Part shown: one piece after another, positions 1-13,300 of the stretch
Numbering within the stretch: the first letter of the stretch is position 1
Layout of the letters: every line of letters begins with the position of its first letter
Assembly: GCF_036898095.1 (NCBI RefSeq)
Contig: NC_090757.1
Location: 63,390,581 to 63,454,580 of the forward strand
DNA: 64,000 nt
DNA from: Palaemon carinicauda
Lineage: Eukaryota > Arthropoda > Malacostraca > Decapoda > Palaemonidae
Direction of reading: 5' to 3'
The notes under the pieces: generated by a model
The model's input: the letters and a program-made list of their open reading frames with translations, nothing else
Told to the model about the DNA's origin: nothing
Databases searched by the model: none
Translations under genes and position numbers: made by a program

Positions 1-3000
1 TTCCCATACCTTCTTGTCTTGTCCTATTTATATGGCAGACTGCTGGACAAGTAAAGGGTAATTTAATAATCCAAAATTAGTTCCCATACCTTCTTGTCTT
101 GCCCTATTGATATGGCAGACTGCTGGACAAGTAAAGGGTAATTTAATAATCCAAAATTAGTTCCCATATCTTCTTGTCTTGTCCTATTGATATGGCAGAC
201 TGCTGAACAAGTAAAGGGTAATTTAATAATCCAAAATTAGTTCCCATACCTTTTTTTTTGTCCTGTTGATATAACAGACTGCCGGACAATTAAGGGGTAA
301 TTCAATAATCCTAAATTAGTTCCCATACCTTCTTGTCTTGTCCTATTGATATGACAGACTGCTGGATAAGTAATGCGTAATTTGATAATCCCAAATTAGT
401 TCCCGTACCTTCTTGTCTTGTCCTGTTGATATGACAGACTGCTGGACAAGTAATGGGTAATTTGATAATCCGAAATTAGTTCCCATACCTTGTTGTCTTG
501 TCTTAATGATATGACAGACTGCTGGACAAGTAAGGGGTAATTTATTAAGCTGCAATTAGTTCCCATACCTTCTTGTCTTGCCCTATTGATATGACAGACT
601 GCTGGACAAGTAATGGGTAATTTGATAATCCGAAATTAGTTCCCATACCTTGTTGTCCTGTCATATTGATATGACAGACTGCTGGATAAGTAATGGGTAA
701 TTTTATAATCCGAAATTAGTTCCCATACCTACTTGTCTTGTTCTATTGATTTGACAGATTGCTGGATATGTGAGGGGTAATTTAATAATCTGAAATGAGT
801 TCCCATACCTTCTTGTCTTTTCCTATTGATAAGGCAGACTGCTGGACAAGTAAGGGGTAATTTGATAATCCGAAATTAGTTCCCATACCTTCTTGTCTTG
901 CCCTATTGATATGGCAGACTGCTGGACAAGTAAAGGGTAATTTAATAATCCAAAATTAGTTCCCATACCTTCTTGTCTTGTCCTGTTGATATAACAGACT
1001 GCTGGACAATTAAGGGGTAATTCAATAATCCTAAATTAGTTCCCATACCTTCTTGTCTTGTCCTATTGATATGACAGACTGCTGGATAAGTAATGCGTAA
1101 TTTAATAATCCCAAATTAGTTCCTGTACCTTCTCGTCTTCTCCTGTTGATATGACAGACTGCTGGACAAGTAATGGGTAATTTGATAATTCGAAATTAGT
1201 TCCCATACCTTGTTGTCTTGTCCTAATGATATGACAGACTGCTGGACAAGTAAGGGGTAATTTATTAAGCTGCAGTTAGTTCCCGTACCTTCTTGTCCTG
1301 CCCTATTGATATGACAGACTGCTGGACAAGTAATGGGTTATTTGATAATCCGAAATTAGTTCCCATACCTTGTTGTCTTGTCCTAATGATATGACAGACT
1401 GCTGGACAAGTAAGGGGTAATTTATTAAGCTGCAATTAGTTCCCATACCTTCTTGTCTTGCCCTATTGATATGACAGACTGCTGGATAAGTAATGGGTAA
1501 TTTTATAATCCGAAATTAGTTCCCATACCTACTTGTCTTGTTCTATTGATATGACAGACTGCTGGATAAGTGAGGGGTAATTTAATAATCCGAAATTAGT
1601 TCCCATACCTTCTTGTCTTTTCCTATTGATAAGGCAGACTGCTGGACAAGTAATGGGTAATTTGATAATCCGAAATTAGTTCCCATTCCTTGTTGTCCTG
1701 TCATATTGATATGACAGACTGCTGGATAAGTAATGGGTAATTTTATAATCCGAAATTAGTTCCCATACCTACTTGTCTTGTTCTATTGATATGACCTACT
1801 GCTGGACAAGTAAGGGGTAATTTAATGATCCGAAATTAGTTCCCGTAAATTCTTCTCTCATCGTTTTGGTATGACAGACTTCTGGACAAGTAAAGGGCCA
1901 GTTAATAATACGAAATTAGTTCCCGTACCTTCTTGTCTTGTCCTATTGATATGACAGACTGCTGGACAAGTACGGGGCCAGTTAATAATCCGAAATTAGG
2001 TTCCGTACCTTATTGTGTTGTCCTATTGATATGACCGACTGCTGGCCAAGTAAGGGGTAATTTAATAATCCGAAATTAGTTCCTGTAAATTCTTCTCTCG
2101 TCTTATTGGTATGACAGACTTCTGGACAAGTAAAGGGCCAGTTAATAATCTGAAATTAGTTCCCGTACCTTCTTCTCTTGTTCTATTGATATAACAGACT
2201 GCTGGACAAATAAGGGGCCATTTAATAATCCGAAATTAGGTCCCGTAACTTCTTGTGTTGTCCTATTGATATGGCAGACTGCTAGACAATTAAGGGCTAA
2301 TTTAATAATCTGAAATTAGTTTCTCTACCTTTTTCTTTTGTCCTATTGATATGACGGACTGCTGGATAAATAAGGGGCCAGTTTATAATATGAAATTAGG
2401 ACCCGTATCTTTTTGTCATGTCCTATTGATATGACAGTCTTCTGGACAAGTGAGGGGCCAGTTAATAATCCGAAATTAGGTCCCATACCTTCTTGTCTTG
2501 TCTTATTGATATGACAGACTGCTGGACAAGTAAGGGGTAATTGAATAATCCGAAATTAGTTTCTGTGCCATCTTGTCCTGTCCTATTGATATGATAAACT
2601 GCTGGACAAGTAAGGGGTAATTTGATAATCCGAAATTAGTTACCGTACCTTCTTGTCTTGTCCTATTGATATGACCAACTGCTGGACAAGTGAAAGGCCA
2701 GTTAATAATCCGAAATTAGTTCCCGGCCTTCTTGTCTTGTCCTATTGATATGGCAGACTGCTGGACAAGTAAAGGGTAATTTAATAATCCAAAATTAGTT
2801 CTCGTACCTTCTTGTCGTGTCCTGTTGATATGGTGGAATGCTGGACAAGTAAGGGGTAATCTAATAATCCGAAATTAGTTTCCGTACCTTCTTGTCTAGT
2901 CCTGTTGATATGACAGACTGCTGGACAAGTAAGGGGTAATTTAATAATCCGAAATTAGGTCCTGTACCTTGTTGTCTTGTCTTATTGATATGACAGATTG

Positions 3001-6000
3001 CTGGACAAGTAAGGGGTAATTTAATAATCCGAAATTAGTACCCCTACCTTCTTGTCTTGTCCTGTTGATATGACAGATTGCTGGACAAGTAAGGGGTAAT
3101 TCAATAATCCGAAATTAGTTCCCGTACCTTCTTGTCTTGTCCTATTGATATGACAGATTGCTGGACAAGTAAGGGGCCAGTTAATAATCCGAAATTCGTC
3201 CCATACCTTCTTGTCTTGTTCTGTTGATATGACAGACTGCTGGACAAGTAAGGGGTAATTTGATAATCCGAAATTAGTTCCCGTACCTTCTTGTCTTGTC
3301 CTATTGATATGACAGAATGCTGGACAAGTAAGAGGTCAGTTATTAATCAGAAATTAGTTCCCATACCTTCTTGTCTTGTCCCATTGATATGAAAGACTGC
3401 TGGACAAGTAAGAGGCCAGTTAATAATCCAAAATTAGTTCCCGTACCTTCTTGTCTTGTCCTATTGATATGACAGACTGCTGGACAAGTAAGGGGTAATT
3501 CAATAATCCGAAATTAGTTCCCGTGCCTTTTTGTCTGGTCCTATTGATATGGCAGACTGCTGGACAAGTAAAGGGTAATTTAATAATACAAAATTAGTTC
3601 TCGTACCTTCTTGTCGTGTCCTGTTGATATGATACACTGCTGGATAATTAAGGGGTACTCTAATAATCCGAAATTAGTTACCATGCTTTTTTGTCTTGTC
3701 CTATCGATATGGCAGACTGCTGGACAAGTAAAGGGTAATTTAATAATCCAAAATTAGTTCCCATACCTTCTTGTGTTGTCCTATTGATATGACAGAATGC
3801 TGGACAAGTAAGGGGCCTGTTAATAATCCGAAATTATGTCCCGTACCTTGTTGTCTTGTCCTATTGATGTGGCAGACAGCTGGACAAGTAACGGGTAATT
3901 TAATAATCCGAAATTAGTACCCGTACCTTTTTGTCTTATCCTATTGATATGGCAGACTGCTGGACAAATAAAGGGTAATTTAATAATCCGAAATTAGTTT
4001 CCGTACCTTCTTGTCTTGTCCTGTTGATATAACAGACTGCTGGGCAAGTAATGGGTAATTTAATAATCCGAAATTAGTTCCCCTACCTTCTTGTCTTGTC
4101 CTATTTATATGACAGAATGGTGGACAACTAAGGGGTACTATAATAATCAGAAATTAGTACCCGTACCTTCTTGTCTTGTCTTATTGATATGACAGATCGC
4201 TGGACAAATAAGGGGTAATTTAATAATCCGAAATTAATACCCGTACCTTCTTGTTTTGTCTTATTGATATGACAGATTGCTGGACAAATAAGGGGTAATT
4301 TAATAATCCGAAATTAAGTCCCGTACCTTGTGGTCTTGTCCTATTGATATGACAGATTGCTGGACAAATAAGGGGTAATTTAATAATCCGAAATTAGTAC
4401 CCGTACTTTCTTGTCTTGTCCTGTTGATATGACAGATTGCTGGACAAGTAAGGGGTAAATTAATAATCCGAAATTAGTACCCGTACATTCTTGTCTTGTC
4501 CTGTTGATATGACAGATTGCTGGACATGTAAGGGGTAATTTAATAATCCGAAATTAGGTCCCGAACCTTCTTGTCTTGTGCTGTTGATATGACAGACTGC
4601 TGGACAAGTAAGGGGTAATTTAATAATCCGAAATTAGTTCCCGTACCTTCTTGTCTTGTCTTATTGATATGACAGAATGCTGGACAAGTAAAGGGTCAGT
4701 TAACCCTTTTACCCCCAAAGGACGTACTGGTACTTTTCACAAAGCTCATCCCTTCACCCCATGGACGTACCGGTACGTCCTTGCAAAAAACTGCTATTTA
4801 ATTTTTTTTTTCATAATTTTGATAATTTTTTGAGAAACTTCAGGCATTTTTCAAGAGAATAAGACCAACCTGACCTCTCTATGATGAAAATTAAGGCTGT
4901 TAGAGCAATTTTTGAAAAATATACTGCAAACTGTGCTTGAAAAAAAAATAACCTTCTGGGGTTAAGGGCTGGAAAGTTCCAAATAGCCTGGGGGTAAAAG
5001 GGTTAATAATCAGAAATTAGTTCCCATACCTTCTTGTCTTGTCCCATTGATATGACAGACTGCTGGACAAGTAAGGGGCCAGTTAATAATCCAAAATTAG
5101 TACCCGTACCTTCTTGTCTTGTCCTATTGATATGACAGACTGCTGGACATGTAAGGGGTAATTTAATAATCCGAAATTAGTTCCAGTGCCTTCTTGTCTT
5201 TTCCTATTGATATGGCAGACTGCTGGACAACTAAGGGGTAATTTAATAATCCAAAATTAGTTCTCGTACCTTCTTGTCATGTCCTGTTGATATGATAGAC
5301 TGCTGGACTAGTAAGGGGTAATCTAAAAATCCTAAATTAGTTCCCATTCCTTCTTGTCTTGTCCCATTGATATGACAGACTGCTGGACAACTAAGGGGTA
5401 ATTTAATAATCCAAAATTAGTTCTCGTACCTTCTTGTCGTGTCCTGTTGATATGATAGACTGCTTGACTAGTAAGGGGTAATCTAAAAATCCTAAATTAG
5501 TTCCCATACCTTCTTGTCTTGTCCCATTGATATGACAGACTGCTCGACAAGTAAGGGGCCAGTTAATAATCCAAAATTAGTACCCGTACCTTCTTGTCTT
5601 GTCCTATTGATATGACAGACTGCTGGACAAGTAAGGGGTAATTTAATAATCCGAAATTAGTTCCCGTGCCTTCTTGTCTTTTCCTATTGATATGGCAGAC
5701 TGCTGGACAACTAAGGGGTAATTTAATAATCCAAAATTAGTTCTCGTACCTTCTTGTCTTGTCCTATTGATATGACAGTCTGCTGGACAAGTAAGGGGTA
5801 ATTTAATAATCCGAAATTAGTTCCCGTGCCTTCTTGTCTTTTCCTATTGATATGGCAGACTGCTGGACAACTAAGGGGTAATTTAATAATCCAAAATTAG
5901 TTCTCGTACCTTCTTGTCGTGTCCTGTTGATATGATAGACTGCTGGACTAGTAAGGGGTAATCTAAAAATCCGAAATTAGTTCCCATTCCTTCTTGTCTT

Positions 6001-9000
6001 GTCCCATTGATATGACAGACTGCTGGAAAAGTAAGGGGTAATCTAATAATCCGAAATTAGTTCCCGTACCTTCTTGTCTTCTCCTATTAATATGACAGAC
6101 TGCTGGACAAGTAAGGGGTAATTTAATAATCCAAAATTAGTTCCCATACCTTGTTGTCTTGTCCTATTGATATGGTAGAACTGCTGGACAAGTAAGGGTA
6201 ATTTAATAATCCAAAATTAGTTCTCATACCTCCTTCTCTTGTCCTATTGATATGGCAGACTGCTGGGCAAGTAAAGAGTAATTTAATAATCCAAAATTAG
6301 TTCCCATACCCTCTTGTCTTGTCCTATTGATATGGCAGACTGCTGGACAAGTAAAGGTAATTTAATAATCCAAAATTAGTTCCCATACCTTCTTGTCTTG
6401 TCCTATTGATATGGCAGACTGCTGGACAAGTAAAGGGGTAATTTAATAATCCTAAATTAGTACCCATACCTTTTTGTCTTGTCCTATTGATATAACAGAC
6501 TGCTGGACAATTAAGGGGTAATTTAATAATCCGAAATTAGTCCTGTACCTTCTTGTCTGTTCCTATTGATATGACAGACTGCTGGACGTAATGCGTAATT
6601 TAATAATCCCGAAATTAGTTCCGTACCTTCTTGTCTTGTCCTATTGATATGACAGACTGCTGGTACAAGTAATGGGTAATTTAATAATCCGAAATTAGTT
6701 CCCATACCTTCTTGTCTTGCCCTGTTGATATGACAGACTGCTGGACAAGTAAGGGGTAATTTATAATCCGAAATTAGTTCCCTGTACCTCCTTGTCTTGC
6801 CCTATGATATAACAGACTGCTGGACAAGTAATGGGTAATTTATAATCCGAAATTAGTTCCCATACCTTCCTTGTCTTGTCCTATTGATATAACAGACTGC
6901 TGGACAAGTAATGGGTAATTTATAATCCGAAATTAGTTCCCATACCTTCTTGTCTTGTCCTATTGATATGACAGACTGCTGGACAAGTAAGGGGTAATTT
7001 AATAATCCGAAATTAGTTCCTGTACCTTCTTGTCTTTCCTATTGATAGGCAGAACTGCAGGACAAGTAAGGGGTAATTTAATAATCCAAAATTAGTTCCA
7101 TACCTACTTGTCTTGTCCTATTGATATGCAGACTGCTGGACAAGTAAGGGGTAATTTAAATAATCCGAAAATTAGTTACCCATTCTTGTCTTGTCCTATT
7201 GATATGACAGACTGCTGGACAAGTAAGGGGTAATTAATAATCCAAAATTAGTCCCGTAACTTCTTGTCTTGTCCTATTGATATGGCAGACTGCTGACAAG
7301 TAAAGGGCTAATTTAATAATCCAAAATTAGTTTCCCGTACCTTCTTGTCTTGTCCTGTTGATATGACAGACTGCTGGACAATAAGGGGTAATTTAATAAT
7401 CCGAAATTAGTTCCCTTACCTTGTTGTCTTGTCCTATTGATATGACAGACTGCTGGACAAGTAAGGGGTAATTTAATAATCCGAAATTAGTTCCCGTACC
7501 TTCTTGTCTTGTCCTATTGATATGACAGACTGCTGGACAAGTAAGGGGTAATTTAATAATCCGAAATTAGTTCCCATATTCTTGTCTTGTCCTATTGATA
7601 TGACAGACTGCTGGACAAGTAAGGGGTAATTTAATAATCTGAAATTAGTTCCCATAAATTCTTCTCTTTTCCTATTGATATGACAGACTGCTGGACAAGT
7701 AAGGGCCAGTTAATAATCCGAAATTAGTTCCCGTACCTTCTTGTTTGTCCTATTGATATAACAGACTGCTGGACAAGTAAGGGGCCATTTAATAATCCGA
7801 AATTAGTTTCCCGTACCTTCTTGTCTTGTCCTATTGATATGACAGACTGCTGGACAATAAGGGCTAATTTAATAATCTGAAATTAGTTTCCCTGTACCTT
7901 CTTGTCATGTCCTATTGATATGACAGACTGCTGGACAAGTAAGGGGCCTGTTAATAATCCTGAAATTAGGTCCCGTACCTTCTTGTCTTGTCTATTGATA
8001 TGACAGACTCTGGACAAGTAAGGGGTAATTAATAATCCGAAATTAGTCCCGTACCTTCTTGTCTTGTCTATTGATATGACAGACTGCTGGACAAGTAAGG
8101 GGTAATTTAATAATCCTGAAATTAGTTCTGTACCTTCTTGTCCTGTCCTATTGATATGACAAACTGCTGGACAAGTAAGGGGTAATTTAATAATCCGAAA
8201 TTAGTTCCTGTATTCTTGTCTTGTCCTATTGATATGACAACTGCTGGACAAGTAAGGGTAATTTAATAATCCGAAATTAGTTCCGTGTAAATTCTTTCTT
8301 GTCCTATTGATATGACAGACTGCTGGACAAGTAAGGGGCCAGTAATAATCCGAAATTAGTTCCCGTACCTTCTTGTCTTGTCCTATTGATATGGCAGACT
8401 GCTGGACAAGTAAGGGGTGATTTAATAATCCGAAATTAGTTCGTGTACCTCTTGTCTTGTCCTATTGGTGGAGATGCTGGACAAGTAAGGGGTAATCTAA
8501 TAATCCGAAATTAGTTCCCATACCTCTTGTCTTGTCCTATTGATATGCAGACTGCTGGACAAGTAAAGGGTAATTCAATAATCCAAAATTAGTTCCCATA
8601 CCATCTTGTCTTGTCCTATTGATATGACAGACTGCTGGCCAAGTAAAGGGTAATTTAATAATCCAAAATTAGTTCCCATACCTTCTTGTCTTGTCCATTA
8701 ATATGACAGACTGCTGGACAATTAAGGGGCCATTTAATAATCCAAAATTAGTACCCATACCTTCTTGTCTTGTCCTATTGATATGACAGACTGCTGGATA
8801 AGTGAAGGGTAATTTAATAATCCAAAATTAGTTCCCATACCTTCTTGTCCTTTCCTATTGATATGACAGACTGCTGGATAAGTAAGGGGAATTTTATAAT
8901 CCGAAATTAGTTACCGTACCTTCTTGTCTTGTCCTATTGATATGACCTACTGCTGGACAACTAAGGGTAATTTAATAATTCCGAAATTAGTTCCCGTAAA

Positions 9001-11903
9001 TTCTTCTCTTATCCTATTGGTATGACAGACTTCTGGACAAGTAAAGGGCCAGTTAATAATCCCAAATTAGTTCCCGTACCTTCTTGTCTTGTCCTATTGA
9101 TATGACAGACTGCTGGACAATTAAGGGCTAATTTAATACTTCGAAATTAGTTTCCTTACCTTGTTGTCTTGTCCTGTTGATATGACCTACTGCTGGACAA
9201 GTAAGGGGTAATTTAATAATCCGAAATTAGTTCCCGTAAATTCTGCTCTTATCCTATTGGTATGACAGACTTCTGGACAAGTAAAGGGCCAGTTAATAAT
9301 CTGAAATTAGGTTCCTGTACCTTCTTCTCTTGTCCTATTTATATATCAGATTGCTGGACAAGTAAGGGGCCTGTTAATAATCCGAAATTAGGTCCCGTAA
9401 CTTTTTGTGTTGTCCTATTGATATGGCAGACTGCTAGACAATTAAGGGCTAATTTAATAATCCGAAATTAGTTTCTGTACCTTTTTTTCTTGTCCTATAT
9501 ATATGACGGACTGCTGGACAAATAAGGGGCCAGTTAATAATCTGAAATTAGGTCCCGTATCTTCTTGTCATGTCCCATTGATATGACAGTCTTCTGGACA
9601 AGTTAGGGGCCAGTTAATAATCCGAAATTAGGTCCCGTACCTTCTTGTCTTGTCGTATTGATATGACAGACTGCTGGACAAGTAAGAGGTAATTGAATAA
9701 TCCGAAATTAGTTTCTGTGCCTTCTTGTCCTGTCCTATTGATATGACAAACTGCTGGACAAGTAAGGGGTAATTCAATAATCCGAAATTAGTACCCGTAC
9801 CTTCTTGTCTTGTCCTATTGATATGACAGACTGCTGGACAAGTAAGAGGTAATTTTATAATCCGAAATTAGTTCCCGTACTTTTTTGTCTTGTCCCATTG
9901 ATATGACAGACTGCTGGACAAGTAAGGGGTAATTTAATAATCCCAAATTAGTTCCCATATCTTGTTGTCTTGTCCTAATGATTTGACAGACTATTGGACA
10001 AGTAAGGGGTAATTTAATAATCTGAAATTAGTTCCTCTACCTCCTTGTCTTGTCCCATTGATATGACAGACTGCTGGACAAGTAAGGGGTAATTTTATAA
10101 TCCGAAATTAGTTCCCGTACTTTCTTGTCTTGTCCTATTGATATGACAGACTGCTGGACAAGTAAGGGATAATTTTATAATCTGAAATTAGTTCCCGTAC
10201 CTTCTTGTCTTGTCCTATTGATATGACAGACTGCTGGACAAGTAAGAGGTAATTTTATAATCTGAAATTAGTTCCCGTACCTTCTTGTCTTGTCCTATTG
10301 ATATGACAGACTGCTGGACAAGTAAGGGGTAATTTAATAATCCCAAATTAGTTCCCATATCTTGTTGTCTTGTCCTATTGATGTGACAGACTGCTGGACA
10401 AGTAAGGGGTAATTTAATAGTCTGAAATTAGTTCCTGTACCTTCTGGTCTTGTCCTATGGATATGACAAACTGCTGGACAAGTAAGGCGTAATTTAGTAA
10501 TTCGAAATTAGTTCCTTACCTTCTTGACTTGTCCTATTATTATGACAGACTGCTGGACAAGTAAGGGGTTATTTAATAATCCGAAATTAGTTTCCGTACC
10601 TTCTTGTCTTATCCCATTGATATGACAGACTGTTGGACAAGTAAAGGACAATTTAGTATTTCGAAATTAGTTCCCGTACCTTCTTGTCTCGTCCTATTGA
10701 TATGACAGACTGTTAGACAAGTAAAGGGTAATTTAATAATCTGAAATTAGTTCCCGTACCATCTTGTCTTGTCCTATTGATATGACAGACTGCTGGACAA
10801 GTAAGGGGCCAGTTAATTAGTTCCCGTACCTTCTTGTCTTGTCCTATTGATATGACAAACTGCTGGACAAGTAAGGGGTAATTTGATAATCTGAAATTAG
10901 TTCCCGTACCTTTTTGTCTTGTCTGATTGATATGACAGACTGCTGGACAAGTAAGGGGTAATTTAATAATCCAAAATTAGTCTCTGTACCATATTGTCTT
11001 GTCCTATGGATATGACAGATTGCTGGACAAGTAAGGGGTAATTTAATAATCCGAAATTAGTTCCCGTACCTTGTTGTCTTGTTCTATTGATATGACAGAT
11101 TGCTGGACAAGTAAGGGGTAATTTAATAATCCGAAATTAGTTCCCATACCTTCTTGTCTTGTCCGATTGATATGACAGATTGCTGGACAAGTAAGGGGCC
11201 AGTTAATAATCCGAAATTAGTTTCCTTACCTTCTTGTTTTGTCATATTGATACGAGAGACTGCTGGACAAGTAAGGGGCAAGTTAATAGTCCACAATTAG
11301 TTTCCGTAAGGTCTTGTCTTGTCCTATTGATTTGACAGACTGCTGGACAAGTAAGGGGTAATTTAATAATCCGAAATTAGTTCCCATACCTTCTTGTCTT
11401 GTCCTATTGATACGAGAGACTGCTGGACAAGTAAGGGGCCAGTTAATAATCCGAAATTAGTTCCCTTACCTTCTGGTTTTGTCATATTGTAATGAGAGAC
11501 TGCTGGACAAGTTAGCGGCAAGTTAATGGTCGACAATTAGTTTCCGTAAGGTCTTGTCTTGTCCTATTGATATGACAGACTCCTTGACAAGTAATTGGTA
11601 ATTTAATAATCCGAAATGAGTTCACGTACCTTCTTGTTTTGTCATATTGATACGAGAGACTGCTGGACAAGTAAGGGGCAAGTTAATGGTCCATAATTAG
11701 TTCCCATACCTTCTTGTCTTGTCCTGTTGATATGACAGACTGCTGGACAAATAAGGGGTAATTTAGTAATTCGAAATTAGTTCCCTTACCTTCTTTTTTT
11801 GTCATATTGATACGAATGATTGCTGGACAAGTAAGGGGCAAATTAATGGTCCACAATTAGTCTCCGTAACGTCTTGTCTTGTCCTATCGACACAGCAGAT
11901 TTA
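1..11903. repeat. 80-bp satellite array (satellite A)
   Basis: Head-to-tail copies of an 80-bp unit fill this stretch, about 145 in all. The most constant core is gacagactgctggacaagta, followed by an aggggtaatttaataatcc-type segment and then aaattagttcc. The phase stays at exactly 80 bp over long runs (for example about 320 to 2,700). Copies differ by scattered substitutions such as ggtaattt versus ggccagtt and cccata versus cccgta. The array is cut by the left window edge and decays at about 11,903. It is interrupted once, by a MITE at 4,700-5,006. Short ORFs inside it are accidental. No CENP-B-box-like or coding signal was recognised. It could be pericentromeric or interstitial satellite; the sequence does not say which. 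Confidence 0.97.
4700..5006. mobile_element. piggyBac-like MITE inserted in satellite A
   Basis: A 299-bp insert (4,704-5,002) splits one satellite unit and is flanked by TTAA at 4,700-4,703 and 5,003-5,006. The undisturbed satellite reads cagttaataatc at this spot, so the TTAA was duplicated. The ends are inverted repeats, CCCTTTTACCCCC at the left and its complement at the right. TTAA target duplication plus termini starting CCC is the signature of the piggyBac superfamily. Internal palindromic pieces around ggacgtaccggtacgtcc add hairpin potential. There is no transposase ORF, so it is non-autonomous. Confidence 0.88.
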
Positions 11904-12000
11904 ATTCCGTCCTAACCAATTATCCAACCTAACCTAACAAAGTACGCATGCACCGTAAATTCTGGACTACCAGAAGCCGACACGGAATTTTCAGTACCAA
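11904..12000. other. short spacer after satellite A
   Basis: Unique-looking sequence between the satellite and the first LINE fragment. It includes a ccaacctaacctaac stretch. Nothing else was recognised. Confidence 0.5.
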
Positions 12001-12015
12001 TTATCATTATTATTA

Positions 12016-12048
<33 letters not shown>

Positions 12049-12765
12049 TTGTTAGCTAAGCTACAACCCTAGTTGGAAAAAGTATGTTGCTATAAGGCCA
12101 AGGGCTCCAACAGGAATAAATAGATCATTGAAGAAATGAAATAAGAAAATAAATAAACGATATGAGACATAAGTAACAATTAATGAAATATCTTAAAAAT
12201 ATTAACATCAAAGCAGATATTTCTTATATAAACTATAAAAAGACTTATGTCAGCCTGTTCAATATAAAAACGTTTGCTGTAAGTTTGAACTTTTGAAGTT
12301 CTACCGATGTATCTACCCGATTAGGAAGATCATTCCACAAGTTGGTCACAGCCAGAATAAAGGTGTCAGGTTTCAGTTCCAGTTTCATCAGAATAGATGC
12401 TCACCAGAACGTCTGCCGGGAAATCCCATTCCCCCACTGTGGTGCCTAACCGCAGCAGTGGCCTCCCCAGTAAACAGCTTAAACTCACGGTCCCATGTGG
12501 AGATCGATCTGCTGCCATGCGAATGCTAGGCAAACACTTTAATACTGTACTAGAATACTGTGTAGTATTGAGCCTTATGATGGAGAGGGCTTGACTATTA
12601 GAATCAACTGTATGCGTAGTACGAACAAAATGGAACTGTCCGGGATGGATGTAAGGATGATCAGAATTGGGAAAAATCTTCTGCAACATGCATAACCAAG
12701 TAATTGAACGCTGGTGTCAGAAATTAATATCTAGATCAGTATTAAGAAATTTAATAGACCGTAGA
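12001..12765 (-). mobile_element. LINE-A 3' fragment with a foreign insert
   Basis: The minus strand matches the 3' half of the LINE-A copy at 26,413-29,825: the C-terminal coding region (NSDHP, VDSNSQALSIIRLNTTQYS), the 3' UTR, then the tail, seen here as (ATT)n at 12,001-12,050. It is 5'-truncated at the position equivalent to about 29,250 in the long copy. Similarity is broken by a 185-bp insert at 12,356-12,540. The end at 12,765 abuts LINE-B. Confidence 0.9.
12356..12540. repeat. 185-bp insert inside the LINE-A fragment
   Basis: LINE-A similarity stops at about 12,540 and resumes at about 12,356, so this block is foreign to LINE-A. It is more GC-rich than its surroundings. On the minus strand it holds cctagcattcgcatgg and agatcgatctcc, loosely like pol III A and B boxes but too close together for a normal tRNA. 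No clear target duplication is visible. It may be a SINE fragment; identity unknown. Confidence 0.55.
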
Positions 12766-13112
12766 TGGAGATGGTTTGGGCCTGCTCTTCGCACTGCCTG
12801 AGAGAGATTAGTTGACCAAACGTTCAGCTGGGCTCCACATGGCACTAGAAGAGTTGGAAGATACAGACCTACATGGCTGGCTGAGAACTATGAAGCGTGA
12901 AGTAGGAGATGATGAATGGAGAAGTATTGAATTAATAGCTCAAGATATAGACGACTGGCGAAATCTAACCGAGGCCCTTTGCGTCAATATGCGTAGGAGG
13001 AGATGATGAATGGAGAAGTATTGAATTAATAGCTCAAGATATAGACGACTGGCGAAATCTAACCGAGGCCCTTTGCGTCAATATGCGTAGGAGGAGATGA
13101 TGATGATGATGA
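12762..13112 (+). pseudogene. LINE-B C-terminal remnant
   Basis: Plus-strand sequence reading DGDGLGLLFALP-like, then WLRTMKREVGDDEWRSIE and DDWRNLTEAL, is the post-RT C-terminal end of a non-LTR retrotransposon, followed by a (GAT)n tail at 13,095-13,112. A second copy of this family lies at 36,462-36,940 on the opposite strand. A 94-bp block (12,907-13,000) is repeated exactly at 13,001-13,094, so the last coding part occurs twice. Frame breaks show it is dead. Confidence 0.75.
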
Positions 13113-13236
13113 AGGTCCTATACTGACACGGAAACTTCCGTACCCATAATATTGGTTTTATTAGCACGGAAGCTGCCGTACCATTAGCCACTCCGATATA
13201 AACAGCTCCGGAAATCAGTTGAGAATCATAAGCCTG

Positions 13237-13299
<63 letters not shown>
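13237..13299. repeat. (CT)n microsatellite
   Basis: Uninterrupted CT dinucleotide run of about 31 units. Confidence 0.98.

Positions 13300-13300
<1 letters not shown>

Noticed and set aside
343..9471. Short open frames in satellite A
   Set aside because: 60-70 codon frames repeat the 80-bp unit, which is not a multiple of three, so no frame persists.
1..11903. Satellite A as a CRISPR array
   Set aside because: Units are contiguous without unique spacers and the DNA is clearly eukaryotic.
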